A stretch of 64,000 nt of DNA, from NCBI GenBank assembly GCA_947491025.1, contig CANLIC010000021.1:16579-80578 (forward strand), written 5' to 3'. The first letter of the stretch is position 1, and each line of letters starts with the position of its first letter. Under the pieces are notes generated by a model that ran no database searches, was not told where the DNA came from, and worked only from the letters and a program-made list of their open reading frames with translations. This document shows positions 16,922 to 25,700 of this stretch, piece after piece. A program made the position numbers and the translations under genes. The stretch is from Myxococcales bacterium. Its GTDB lineage: Bacteria; Myxococcota_A; UBA9042.

Positions 16922-17928
16922 ATGGGGAGTCTCCGGCAGCGAACGGCCCCTTCGGGTGCTCGACTCGCCTTGGTCGCACTTGCCGCGCTGCCCTTGGGGA
17001 CGCTGTCGGCGACAACAGGCGACGCACAGACCGAGGACCTGCCGCCGCTCACCGCTCCAATGGCCGCGGCCAAGCCTGCGCATCCAGACGTTGCCGGCGG
17101 CTGGCAGGTCTGAGACGCGGCCAGCTTGCGACCGTAACGACCCGAAATGGCCATCGTTATACGGGCCGTGTCGTTGCTGTGGATTCATCCGCCCTGGAGC
17201 TTCGCGTCGACGATGGCGGTGTCTTGGTCATCCCGCGCGAGCAAATCGTGGAGGTGATTGTGCGCAGCGCCGATCCGGAGCTCGCGAGAGCGGAGCAGCC
17301 GGAAAAACGGGTTCGCCACCGCGACCCCAACCGGACGCGCTACCTCTACTCGCCCTCAGCGATGACGCTGCAGCAGGGCGAGGCCTACATCTCGCAGAAG
17401 GAGCTCCTGTTCACTGCGGTCGCCTTCGGAGTGACAGACAACGTCACGGTCCACGCCGGCGCAGGTCTACCAGCTGGGCTCCTTGCAAACATCGAGATAC
17501 CCTGCATTTTCGGACTCAAGGTCGGCTTCGAAGTCGAGCCCACCATGTACGTCGGCGGTGGCGCCGAGACATTCGTGCTACCTGGCTTTGAGGCCATCGG
17601 TCTCATCTATGCCAACATGACACTCGGCCAACCGGACGGGCACTTCACGCTCGGTGTGGGAACCCCCTTCGCGATCAGCTACGACGACGGCCGATTGGGT
17701 GACGTCATCATCACGCTCAATGGCAATCTCCGAATCAGCGACAGTTTCGCTCTCGTCACCGAGAATTGGTTCATGCTCGGCGGCGGCAGTCGGGCCTTCC
17801 TGCTCGGCAGTCTTGCGCTGCGCGTCATCGGCCGCACCTGGGCGTTCGACCTCGGTTTCATCGGCTTGCCAACCGAAAACCTGGGCTTGCCGATACCTTG
17901 GTTCGACGTGACCTACAACTTCCAGTAG
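16922..17928 (+). pseudogene. Frameshifted exported protein: Sm-like domain plus beta-barrel
   Basis: An ATG at 16922 with GGAGG five bases upstream opens a frame encoding a signal peptide (LALVALAALPLGTLS) and a Pro/Ala linker, but this frame stops at 17111. The rest of the protein continues in the next frame from about 17110 to 17928: LATVTTRNGHRYTGRVVAVD and VLVIPREQIVEV look like an Sm/SH3-like barrel. RYLYSPSAMTLQQGEAYISQ followed by Gly-rich beta strands ending in FDVTYNFQ then looks like an outer-membrane barrel. A single missing base near 17109 would restore one protein of about 335 residues. Either the gene is recently dead or the assembly has an error. A long open frame running in from the 583-bp repeat upstream is a coincidence of high GC, in my view. 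Confidence 0.7.
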
Positions 17929-17936
17929 CGTCGAGA

Positions 17937-18160
17937 CCTTGGCCCGCGCTGCTCGATGGGCACGGCATCAAGGTCCGTTTCACCCCGCTGTACTCGCCTC
18001 AGTTCAACCCCATCGAACTGTTCTGGGGTGTGGTTGAAGGCGCGACCACGCACGCGGAAGACCCGAACGGTCGGGTTGCTCGATACGGCAATTGGCCTGG
18101 CCATGCGGGACCCGCCGGCGGCAATCGTGGCGTCCTGGGCTGAACACACGGGATACGCGC
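17937..18160 (+). pseudogene. IS630-type transposase C-terminal remnant
   Basis: The plus strand encodes LLDGHGIKVRFTPLYSPQFN followed by PIELFWGVVEG, matching the hallmark of IS630/Tc1-type transposases: (H)GIxVxFLPPYSPxFNPIE, with the last catalytic Glu. After a frame change near 18040 the next frame reads IGLAMRDPPAAIVASWAEHTGY, which matches the usual WFxHCGY end of these proteins. The N-terminal two-thirds, with the first catalytic Asp residues, is absent. It is a dead, frameshifted relic. Confidence 0.75.
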
Positions 18161-18377
18161 GGCAGCGCCGATGTGCGCTCGCCACGACAGTGATCGGCGC
18201 TGCCAGCAGGCGGCAGCGCTCCGGCGAACGCGCCGATTGCAGGCCGGGCGAGTGTCTTGACTCGAGGGGGTCGTACACGACGGTCGCAGAAAACGTCAAA
18301 GGATCATGGCTATCCGAGGTTCGCGCACCGTTGGCGCTGCGCGTATCAATGCGTAGGTGCGACATCTACGCGAACAC

Positions 18378-21300
18378 TCAGTTTCCCCGAACGCACCGCA
18401 CCTCAAGCGGTTTATCGACGCTCTGGTCCACGACGCTGCCGTACCGAAAGTCCACGTTCCACGCCAGAAGCGAGTTGGCGGTGCGCAGGCTAGCGGACCA
18501 GAAAGGCGCCGCGGCTGTATTCGCAAACACATTGAGATCAATGCAGCTCGGAGTCGCCTGGTAGTCGACGAGGCTATGCAGCTCGCGGACCCAAGGCAGG
18601 CGCCAGCCGCCGCCCTCCAGGTCGAGATTGCTACAGTACGTACTGGCCGCGCTCCACTTCAGGCTTGGCGTGGCCACCGCTTGTTGCCACTGCAGCTGGG
18701 TCCAAGCGTCGGTGACAACGCCGCCTGCGCTCACTTGATAGCGCTCACCCACGGGCTGGGCCGCGGTCCCTCGGACGCAGCGCACGTTCAGCGGGTCGGC
18801 GGCTTTCCCGACGAGGACGCGGGCCGTGATGAAGGACAGCGTCCAAGCATTCAGCGGCTCCTGCACCTGCGACGTGGAGCTCCAGAAGGCTGCCCCCTTC
18901 AGGCCTGGAAACGCGGACAGATCGATCGCCGGCCCGGGTGAGGGCGCGCTGAAGTCCACCAAGGTCGCAGCCTCATGCGCCGAGGGCAGCCGCCAGTCCT
19001 TGTACCCCGCGTACACGAGCCCATCGCATTGCGACTTGGCGGCGGTCCAAATCGCGGTCGCCACGGCCGCCGTTTGCTGCCACATGAGCGTGGTCTGGCT
19101 GTCCACCACCACCTTTTCGCCCGCCACGTCCTGGACCGCAAAGACCCCGGTCGGTTTGCTCGGCCGATTTCCCCATGCCGGCCCTTGCGCCTCGCAGACG
19201 TGCTTGGCGTTGCCGTTGTCGTTGATGCTCACCTTGCTGAAGCCGGCGACGCAGTAGAACAGGACACATTGCGCGGCCTTGCACATGCCTCCACCGGCGA
19301 TCTCGTTGCACGTTTGACCGTCGACTTTGCCGCTGTCGTTGACGCAGCCCTTGACCATGTCACAGCTGTCGGCGGTGCATGGCTTCTTGTCGTCGCACTT
19401 GACCGTCTGGAGGGTGCCGTTGCACGCGCCGTTGTTGCAGGTCTCGCCGGTCGTGCAGGCGTCGCCATCGCTGCAAAGGTTGTTGGCGGGCTTGTTGACG
19501 CATCCCGTCGCGGGGTCACAGCTGTCGTTGGTGCAGGCCTCTTTGTCATCGCATAGTTTCGCTGCGCCCGACTTGCACACCCCCTCGGCGCAGGCATCGC
19601 CCACGGTGCAAGCGCTGCCGTCGTCGCAGCCGAGCGTCGCCCCCGGCCACTTGCATTGACCCGTGAGGCAGAAGTCGTAGGTGCAGATGTTGCCGTCGTC
19701 ACACGTTTTGTCCTCGGTGCAGGTGGCACAGCCGGCCAACGGGACATGCTGGCAGCCTTTTTCTGGATGGCAGCTGTCCTTGGTGCAGGGACTCTTGTCG
19801 TCGCACAAGAGAATCTTGCCGTCGTAGACGCAGGCGGCGTTCTTGCACGCAAACGCGCCATTGCAGACGTCGCTGTCGTCGAAGTCCGCGCAATCGCTGT
19901 TGCTTTTGCAGCCGCAGAGCGGTTGCACGCCTGAGGTGCACGTTCCTTCCTTGCTGCAGCTGTCGCCGCCCGTGCACACCTGGCCGTCGTCGCAGGCCGC
20001 GCCGGCCGGCAGGGGGCTCGACTCGCAGACGCCGGTCTTGGGCTGGCAGAGGTTCTTGACGCACGCCGTATCGTCGACCGACTTGCACACCTTGACCGTG
20101 GCCAGGTTCAGCTTGCACGCCGGCTCTAGGCCCGTCTTGTCGCAATAGAGCGTGCCATTGCAGACATTGCCGTCCTCGAAGCCAGCGCAGTCGCCGTCGG
20201 CGAGGCAGGGGCAGATGAGCTTGCCCGGTTGGCAGCCACCCTTGTCGTCGCAGATGTCGTTGACGGTGCAGCCCGTGCCATCGGCGTCGCAGGTGGTCGC
20301 CGCTGCCAGCGCCGTCATCGCGCACTTGCCGGACTTGACCTGACAGAGGTTCCGTTTGCAGGGCCCATCATCGACCGTCGGACACACGACGACGGTTGCG
20401 GGGTTCGCTTTGCACTTTCCGATCGCCTTGTTGCAATAGAGCGTGCCGTTGCAGAGGTCGCCATCGTCTTTGCTCACGCAGTCTGCGTCCGAAGCGCAGA
20501 TGCAGGTGTCGGTGCCGCCGACGCAGGCGCCCAGGGTACAGACGTCGCCGTCGGTGCAGGCATCGCCGTCGTCGCAGAGCGCCTTGCCGGCCACAGGGAC
20601 CTGCCCACATTTGCCGGTCACCTTGGCGCAGGCGGCCTTGCTGCAGACCGTGTCGTCGGCGGTCGGGCAGCTCACCACCGTCGCCAGGTTCAGCTTGCAA
20701 GCGCCCTCGGCCTTGTCGCAGAAGAGCGTGCCGTTGCAGGCGTCGCCGTCCTCTTTGGAAGCGCAGTCCGCGTCTGCCTTGCAGCAGGTGACGGTCCCTG
20801 GCTGGCATTGGCCCGTGCTATCGCACACATCGCCAATGGTACAGGCCACCCCGTCGCTGCATGGCTTCCCGACCGGCACGGGTCCCTGCTTGCACGCCCC
20901 CGTCGAGGGCTGGCAGGACGTCTGCTGGCACCCCACGTCCGAAGACCCATCACAGACCACGACCGTCGCGGGATTGACCTTGCACGCCCAGGTCGGGCCC
21001 GATTTGTCGCAGTAGGCTGTGCCGTTGCACAGGTTCTGGTCGTACGCGCAGTCGACGTCCTTCTTGCACTTGCACGGCTGGGCGTCGCCGGTGCAGCTGC
21101 CTTTGGCGCAGGTGTCGCTGAGGCTACAAGACAAACCGTCGTCGCAGGCCAGAGGCGCCGCATCAGGGGCAGACGCCGCTGTCACCTCGCGCCGGCATCC
21201 CGGCTTGCCGTCGGCTCCGGGCTGCAGGTCGCACAGCTCCACCGTCCGCTCGATGGCCGTCGCGGTGCAGGCTCCGCTCAGTGGGACGCAAGCGTTTTTG

Positions 21301-22394
21301 ATGCAAGCGGAATCCTGAGCCGAGTCGCAGACGATGGTGTCGCCCGGGTTCGGCACACAGGCGAACGGCACGGAAGCGCTCGCCGGCGCCGCCGCGCAAT
21401 ACAGCGATCCCAGGCACTTGTTGCCGAGCGCAGCGCCTGTTGGCGCCGCGCAGCTCTTGAAGCCAGGTTCACAGGCGCAGACCTGGGTCCCGCTCTGGCA
21501 CGTCCCCGCCTTGCAGGTGTCCCCGGCCGTACACCCCCGGCTGTCGTCGCAGCCCTTGCCATCGGCGATCGGCAACCCCGTCAGCGCGTCGAGGCATTGC
21601 AGGTCGACGCAGGACGCCTGCGCCCCCGTCAGCGCCGTACAAGCGCCGAGGCCGTCGGGCCCGCAGATGCGTCGGCCTTTGCAGCGCCGCTGCTGTACGC
21701 CCTGCCCGTCCGTGAGCCAACACAGGGTCGTGTGGCCCTTGGCCGCGGACACCGTTGGGCAGTCGCAGACGCCGAGTCCCGTCGGCCCAGCGCCCGCCAC
21801 CACGCATTGCTTGACCGGCCCGCCTTCGATGCCCTTGGCGTCGCGGCAGACGTTGCCGGCAGGACAATCGGCGTCGCCGGCGCAGGGCACGCCGCAGAAG
21901 GCCCCGCCATCGCCGTAGTCGACGCATGCCGCGGTCGCGTGCCCGGACGCCCGGCAGGCGTCATGCGTCTCGCAGGGTCGACAGAGCAGACCCGCATCCG
22001 GGATGCAGAAGAGCGCGCCGTCGACGCCGCCTTTCTGGCCCTCGCATGACCAGCCCTTGGGGCATTCGCCGTCGGCGCAGACGTCGGTGCAGCGACCGCC
22101 ATCGCCGGTCTGGACGCAGAGCCCCGAGGCGCACTCGCTCGCGACCTCGCAGTCACAGCCCGAGACTGCGGGGCAGGCCGCCCTTGTGTCGGGGCTGACG
22201 TCGCCGGCGCTGCCGTCATCCGCGTCGACCTTGGCGTCGACCGTGACGTCGACCTGGGCGTCGCTCGCAGCGCCTGTGACGACTTCAGGCTTGGACGAAA
22301 CGAGGTGACAGCTAGAAGCCAGGACGGAGGAGGCGAGGACAAGCGTTGAGGAAAAACGCCGCCGCACGAACTCATGTCGTTGAGTGGAACCCAT
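18378..22394 (-). CDS. Giant CTDC-repeat lipoprotein ending in two DUF1566 (Lcl) domains
   Basis: The 1338-residue product has a lipoprotein signal (STLVLASSVLASSC) and an Asp/Val linker. A distinct Cys-rich N-terminal part follows (about 68-365) with SECASGLCVQTGDGGRCTDV and a CPAGNVCRD motif. Longer repeats containing CNGTLYCDK and CDDG-type CTDC units come next (about 365-1060). The last 260 residues are two tandem DUF1566/Lcl-type domains: DSQTTLMWQQ...WRLPSAHE...FWSST...VRCVRG, and then QLQWQQ...WRLPWVRELHSLVD...FWSAS...VRCVRG. These domains occur on bacterial surface and fimbrial proteins and are often linked to adhesion. ATG 22394 exposes the lipobox; AAGGAG lies 11 bases upstream and the start codon is inside an 8-bp inverted repeat. 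It is divergent from the 2358-residue CTDC lipoprotein. Confidence 0.92.
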   Translation of the reverse strand: MGSTQRHEFVRRRFSSTLVLASSVLASSCHLVSSKPEVVTGAASDAQVDVTVDAKVDADDGSAGDVSPDTRAACPAVSGCDCEVASECASGLCVQTGDGGRCTDVCADGECPKGWSCEGQKGGVDGALFCIPDAGLLCRPCETHDACRASGHATAACVDYGDGGAFCGVPCAGDADCPAGNVCRDAKGIEGGPVKQCVVAGAGPTGLGVCDCPTVSAAKGHTTLCWLTDGQGVQQRRCKGRRICGPDGLGACTALTGAQASCVDLQCLDALTGLPIADGKGCDDSRGCTAGDTCKAGTCQSGTQVCACEPGFKSCAAPTGAALGNKCLGSLYCAAAPASASVPFACVPNPGDTIVCDSAQDSACIKNACVPLSGACTATAIERTVELCDLQPGADGKPGCRREVTAASAPDAAPLACDDGLSCSLSDTCAKGSCTGDAQPCKCKKDVDCAYDQNLCNGTAYCDKSGPTWACKVNPATVVVCDGSSDVGCQQTSCQPSTGACKQGPVPVGKPCSDGVACTIGDVCDSTGQCQPGTVTCCKADADCASKEDGDACNGTLFCDKAEGACKLNLATVVSCPTADDTVCSKAACAKVTGKCGQVPVAGKALCDDGDACTDGDVCTLGACVGGTDTCICASDADCVSKDDGDLCNGTLYCNKAIGKCKANPATVVVCPTVDDGPCKRNLCQVKSGKCAMTALAAATTCDADGTGCTVNDICDDKGGCQPGKLICPCLADGDCAGFEDGNVCNGTLYCDKTGLEPACKLNLATVKVCKSVDDTACVKNLCQPKTGVCESSPLPAGAACDDGQVCTGGDSCSKEGTCTSGVQPLCGCKSNSDCADFDDSDVCNGAFACKNAACVYDGKILLCDDKSPCTKDSCHPEKGCQHVPLAGCATCTEDKTCDDGNICTYDFCLTGQCKWPGATLGCDDGSACTVGDACAEGVCKSGAAKLCDDKEACTNDSCDPATGCVNKPANNLCSDGDACTTGETCNNGACNGTLQTVKCDDKKPCTADSCDMVKGCVNDSGKVDGQTCNEIAGGGMCKAAQCVLFYCVAGFSKVSINDNGNAKHVCEAQGPAWGNRPSKPTGVFAVQDVAGEKVVVDSQTTLMWQQTAAVATAIWTAAKSQCDGLVYAGYKDWRLPSAHEAATLVDFSAPSPGPAIDLSAFPGLKGAAFWSSTSQVQEPLNAWTLSFITARVLVGKAADPLNVRCVRGTAAQPVGERYQVSAGGVVTDAWTQLQWQQAVATPSLKWSAASTYCSNLDLEGGGWRLPWVRELHSLVDYQATPSCIDLNVFANTAAAPFWSASLRTANSLLAWNVDFRYGSVVDQSVDKPLEVRCVRGN

Positions 22395-22399
22395 GAGTT
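22369..22399 (-). promoter_or_regulatory. Inverted repeat trapping the start codon of the 1338-residue lipoprotein
   Basis: On the minus-strand mRNA, AACTCATG (22399-22392) and CATGAGTT (22376-22369) are perfect complements separated by 15 bases. The ATG of the lipoprotein gene is the last three bases of the first arm. Such a stem would hide the start codon from the ribosome until melted, a simple way to control translation. An 8-bp palindrome can also occur by chance, and its role is inference. Confidence 0.4.
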
Positions 22400-22764
22400 C
22401 GCCAGCTCCTTGTCGCGCCAGGGACGCCCTTGGAACGTACCAGTCCGGTCTTTCGGTGTCCATGTGAGGTGCCGCTGACGACGGGGCGATAGGCCCGTCC
22501 GTTGCGCAGAGCTGCGCCGACAGCGGCAGGCGGCGGGTCATCGCCCACTCGGAAGGAACCAATTGACCTGGAGCTTCGAGTGCTGTGGCCCAAATACGAC
22601 GCGCCTCGCCCGCCGGTCGAAGTGTCGTTGACGCTGCACCGGGCTGCAGGCAGCCTGGACAGAGCCTCGTTTTGAGGTGGAGGTCGCGGTGGGTTCGGGC
22701 CCTCGTTGCTGGCCCGCCTCGGTCGACCCAGGCTCGCCTCGCCAGCCGCGCCCACAGGATCCAG
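22395..22764. other. Divergent intergenic region between two giant lipoprotein genes
   Basis: These 370 bases must carry the promoters of both flanking genes (leftward from 22394, rightward from 22765). A TTGACC at 22563-22568 is the only box-like element I noticed, and it has no matching -10 at a normal distance, so I do not call a promoter. AGGA at 22755-22758 is the likely ribosome-binding site of the rightward gene. No small gene is supported. Confidence 0.5.
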
Positions 22765-25700
22765 ATGCAAACGCTTCCAAAGACTTGCGCAAGACCGACC
22801 AGCGGGTCCTCCATCCTCATCGGTCTCGCCGTCTTCGCGCTCCAGGCCGCCTGCGCAGGCCCCGACGGCGCGACAGGGGGACCGAATGGCGCTGCGGATG
22901 GCGCGGACGACAGCCAGGGTACTGGCGGCCTGGCCGATTCGGTGGGCGTAGACTCGGCCCAAGGCGATACCGGGGGCGAAGACGCCGACGCCGCCGATGG
23001 CGCGTCACCGGAAGACACGAACCCGGCCGACACCACGCCCCCCGAGGACACGGCCCCCGCCGACACCACGCCCCCCGAAGAAACCAGCCCCGCCGACACG
23101 ACCGCCGCCGACACCACCCCCGGCGCCTGCACCACCTCCGCCGATTGCCAACAACCCGCGACCGGCTGCCTCGGCAACGTCTGCCTCGCCGGCACCTGCA
23201 CCCCGCAGACCCTCGCCGATGGCAGCCCCTGCGACGACGGCTCAGCCTGCACCGCCAAGGCTGCCTGCGCCGCGGGCACCTGCGCCGCCACCGCCAGCAT
23301 CGCCTGCGACGACGGCAATCCCTGCACCACCGACGCCTGCGATCCCAAGAGCGGCGCCTGCACGGCCAGCCCCGTCGCCGCCGGCGCGGCCTGCGACGAT
23401 GGCGACGCCTGCATCAGCGGCACGACCTGCGACGCCAGCTCTGCCTGCGGCGGCGGCGTGACCACCTGCGGCTGCCAGAGCCTCAGCGATTGCGCGGCCT
23501 TTGACGACGGCGACCCCTGCAACGGCACGCTCTACTGCGATCTCAGCGCCACCAAGCCGAGCTGCAAGGTCCTGCCCTCGAGCGTCGTCGTCTGCGACCC
23601 CTCCCTCGACAGCGCCTGCGTCAAGACCGCCTGCAGCGCGTTCACCGGCACCTGCGAGGCGCTGCCGCTCAGCGACGGCAGCGCTTGCGACGATGGCAAC
23701 CCGTGCACCAAGGGCGACGCCTGCGCCAGCGGCGGTTGCGCCAGCGAGGCCAACACCTGCCAGTGCCAGATCGCCGCGGATTGCGTCGGCTACGAGGACG
23801 GCAACGTCTGCAACGGCACGCTCTATTGCGACAAATCCGGGCCGACCAACGTTTGCAAGGTCAACCCGGCGTCGATCGTCGCCTGCCCCAAGGCCTCGGG
23901 CCCCTGCCAGCTCAGCGCCTGCCAGGGGAAGACCGGCACCTGCAAGGTCAGCGACGCGCCCGATGGCAGCGCCTGCGAAGACGGCAGCGCCAAGACGGTC
24001 GGCGACGCCTGCAAGCAGGGCGTCTGCGCGCCCGGCCAGAGCGTGGCGCAATGCGACAGCGACGACGACTGCGCCAAATGGGAGGACGGCGACTTCTGCA
24101 ACGGCGTGAAATTCTGCAACAAAGCGACGGGCCTCTGCCAGGACAACCCGGCGACCGTCGTCGTCTGCCCGACGGTGGACAACACGGCGTGCAGCACCGT
24201 GACCTGTCAGCCGAAGTCGGGCCTCTGCCTGCCCATCGCGGCCCCGGACGGTAAGCCATGCGACGACGGCGACAGCTGCAGCGCCGGCGACGCCTGCGCC
24301 GAAGGCAAGTGTCAGGCGTCGGCAAGTGTCTGCGAGTGCAAGGCCGACGGCGACTGCAAAGCCAAAGAAGACGGCGACCTCTGCAACGGCACCCTCTACT
24401 GCGACAAGACGACCAGCGCCTGCGCGCTCAACAAGGCGACGATTGTCACCTGCCAGACCGTCGACGACGGCCCGTGCAGCGTCTCGACCTGCGCCCCGAA
24501 GACCGGAGCCTGCGCGCCCAAGCACGCCGCCGACGGCAAGGCTTGCGACGACGGCAGCCCCTGCAGCGCCGACGACGCCTGCAAGGGCGGCGCCTGTGTC
24601 GGCACCAAGACCTGCGCCTGCACCGAAGACGCCGACTGCGCGGCGCAAGACGACGGCGACCTCTGCAACGGCACGCTCTATTGCAACAAGAAAGGCGGCA
24701 GCTGCGAGGTCAACCCGGCGACGCTCAAGGTCTGCCCGACGGTCAACGACACGGCCTGCGCCAAGACGCAGTGCCAGCCCAAGACCGGCGCCTGCGCGCT
24801 GGTGCCCACGAGCAACGGCGTGGCCTGCGACGCCGACGGCAACCCCTGCACCAAGAACGACTTCTGCTCCGCGGGCGTCTGCAAGGCCGGCGCGACCGCC
24901 TGCGAGTGCTACGTCGACGACGACTGCGCCGGGCTCGCCGCGGGCAACAAGTGCGTGCAGGCGATGATCTGCGACAAGGCGAGCTTTCAGTGCAAGCCGG
25001 GCAAGCAGGTCGTCTGCGACACGAGCAAGGACGGCGCGTGCAGCGCGACGTCGTGCGACCCGATGGACGGCGTGTGCAAGCTCGCGCTGCAGCCCGTGGG
25101 GACGCTGTGCGGCGAGAGCGCCATCTGCGCCGGGGCCCAGGTCTGCGACAGCAACGGCGCCTGCGTGCCCGGCGCTGCGAGCGACTGCGACGACGCCGAC
25201 GCGTGCACCAAAGACGCCTGCGACGCCAAGAAGGGCTGCACGTTCGCGCCCCTCGACAGCGGCGCCTGCGACGACGGCAGCGTCTGCAGCGACCTCGACG
25301 CGTGCAGCAAGGGCAAGTGCGTCGGCACCAGCAATGACTGCAGCGACGCCAGCCCGTGCACCGACGACGCCTGCGACCCGGCCAAGGGCTGCGTGCACCT
25401 GCCGAGCGCGGCGACCTCGTGCGACGACGGCGACCTGTGCAGCGTCGGCGACTTCTGTCTGCAAGGGCTCTGTCTGCCCGGCAGCAAGGTGCTCGGCTGC
25501 GACGACGGCAACCCGTGCACCAACGACGCCTGTGATGGCAAGCAAGGCTGCGTCAGCAAAGCGCAAGATGGCGGCAAGTGCGACGACGACGACGGCTGCA
25601 CCAAGCTCGACGCCTGCGCCGCGGGCAGCTGCAAGGGCGTCCAGCTGAGCTGCGACGACGGCAGCGGCTGCACGGTGGACAGCTGCGACAAGGACGAGGG

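Noticed and set aside
16111..17928. A single 605-codon protein spanning the duplicated segment and the beta-barrel-type gene
   Set aside because: The frame stays open by chance across the junction, but the real N-terminus with signal peptide and ribosome-binding site lies in another frame at 16922, and the middle reads as nonsense.
22563..22568. TTGACC as a -35 box for the 2358-residue lipoprotein gene
   Set aside because: No acceptable -10 element lies 16-18 bases downstream, and promoter consensus in this group is uncertain.
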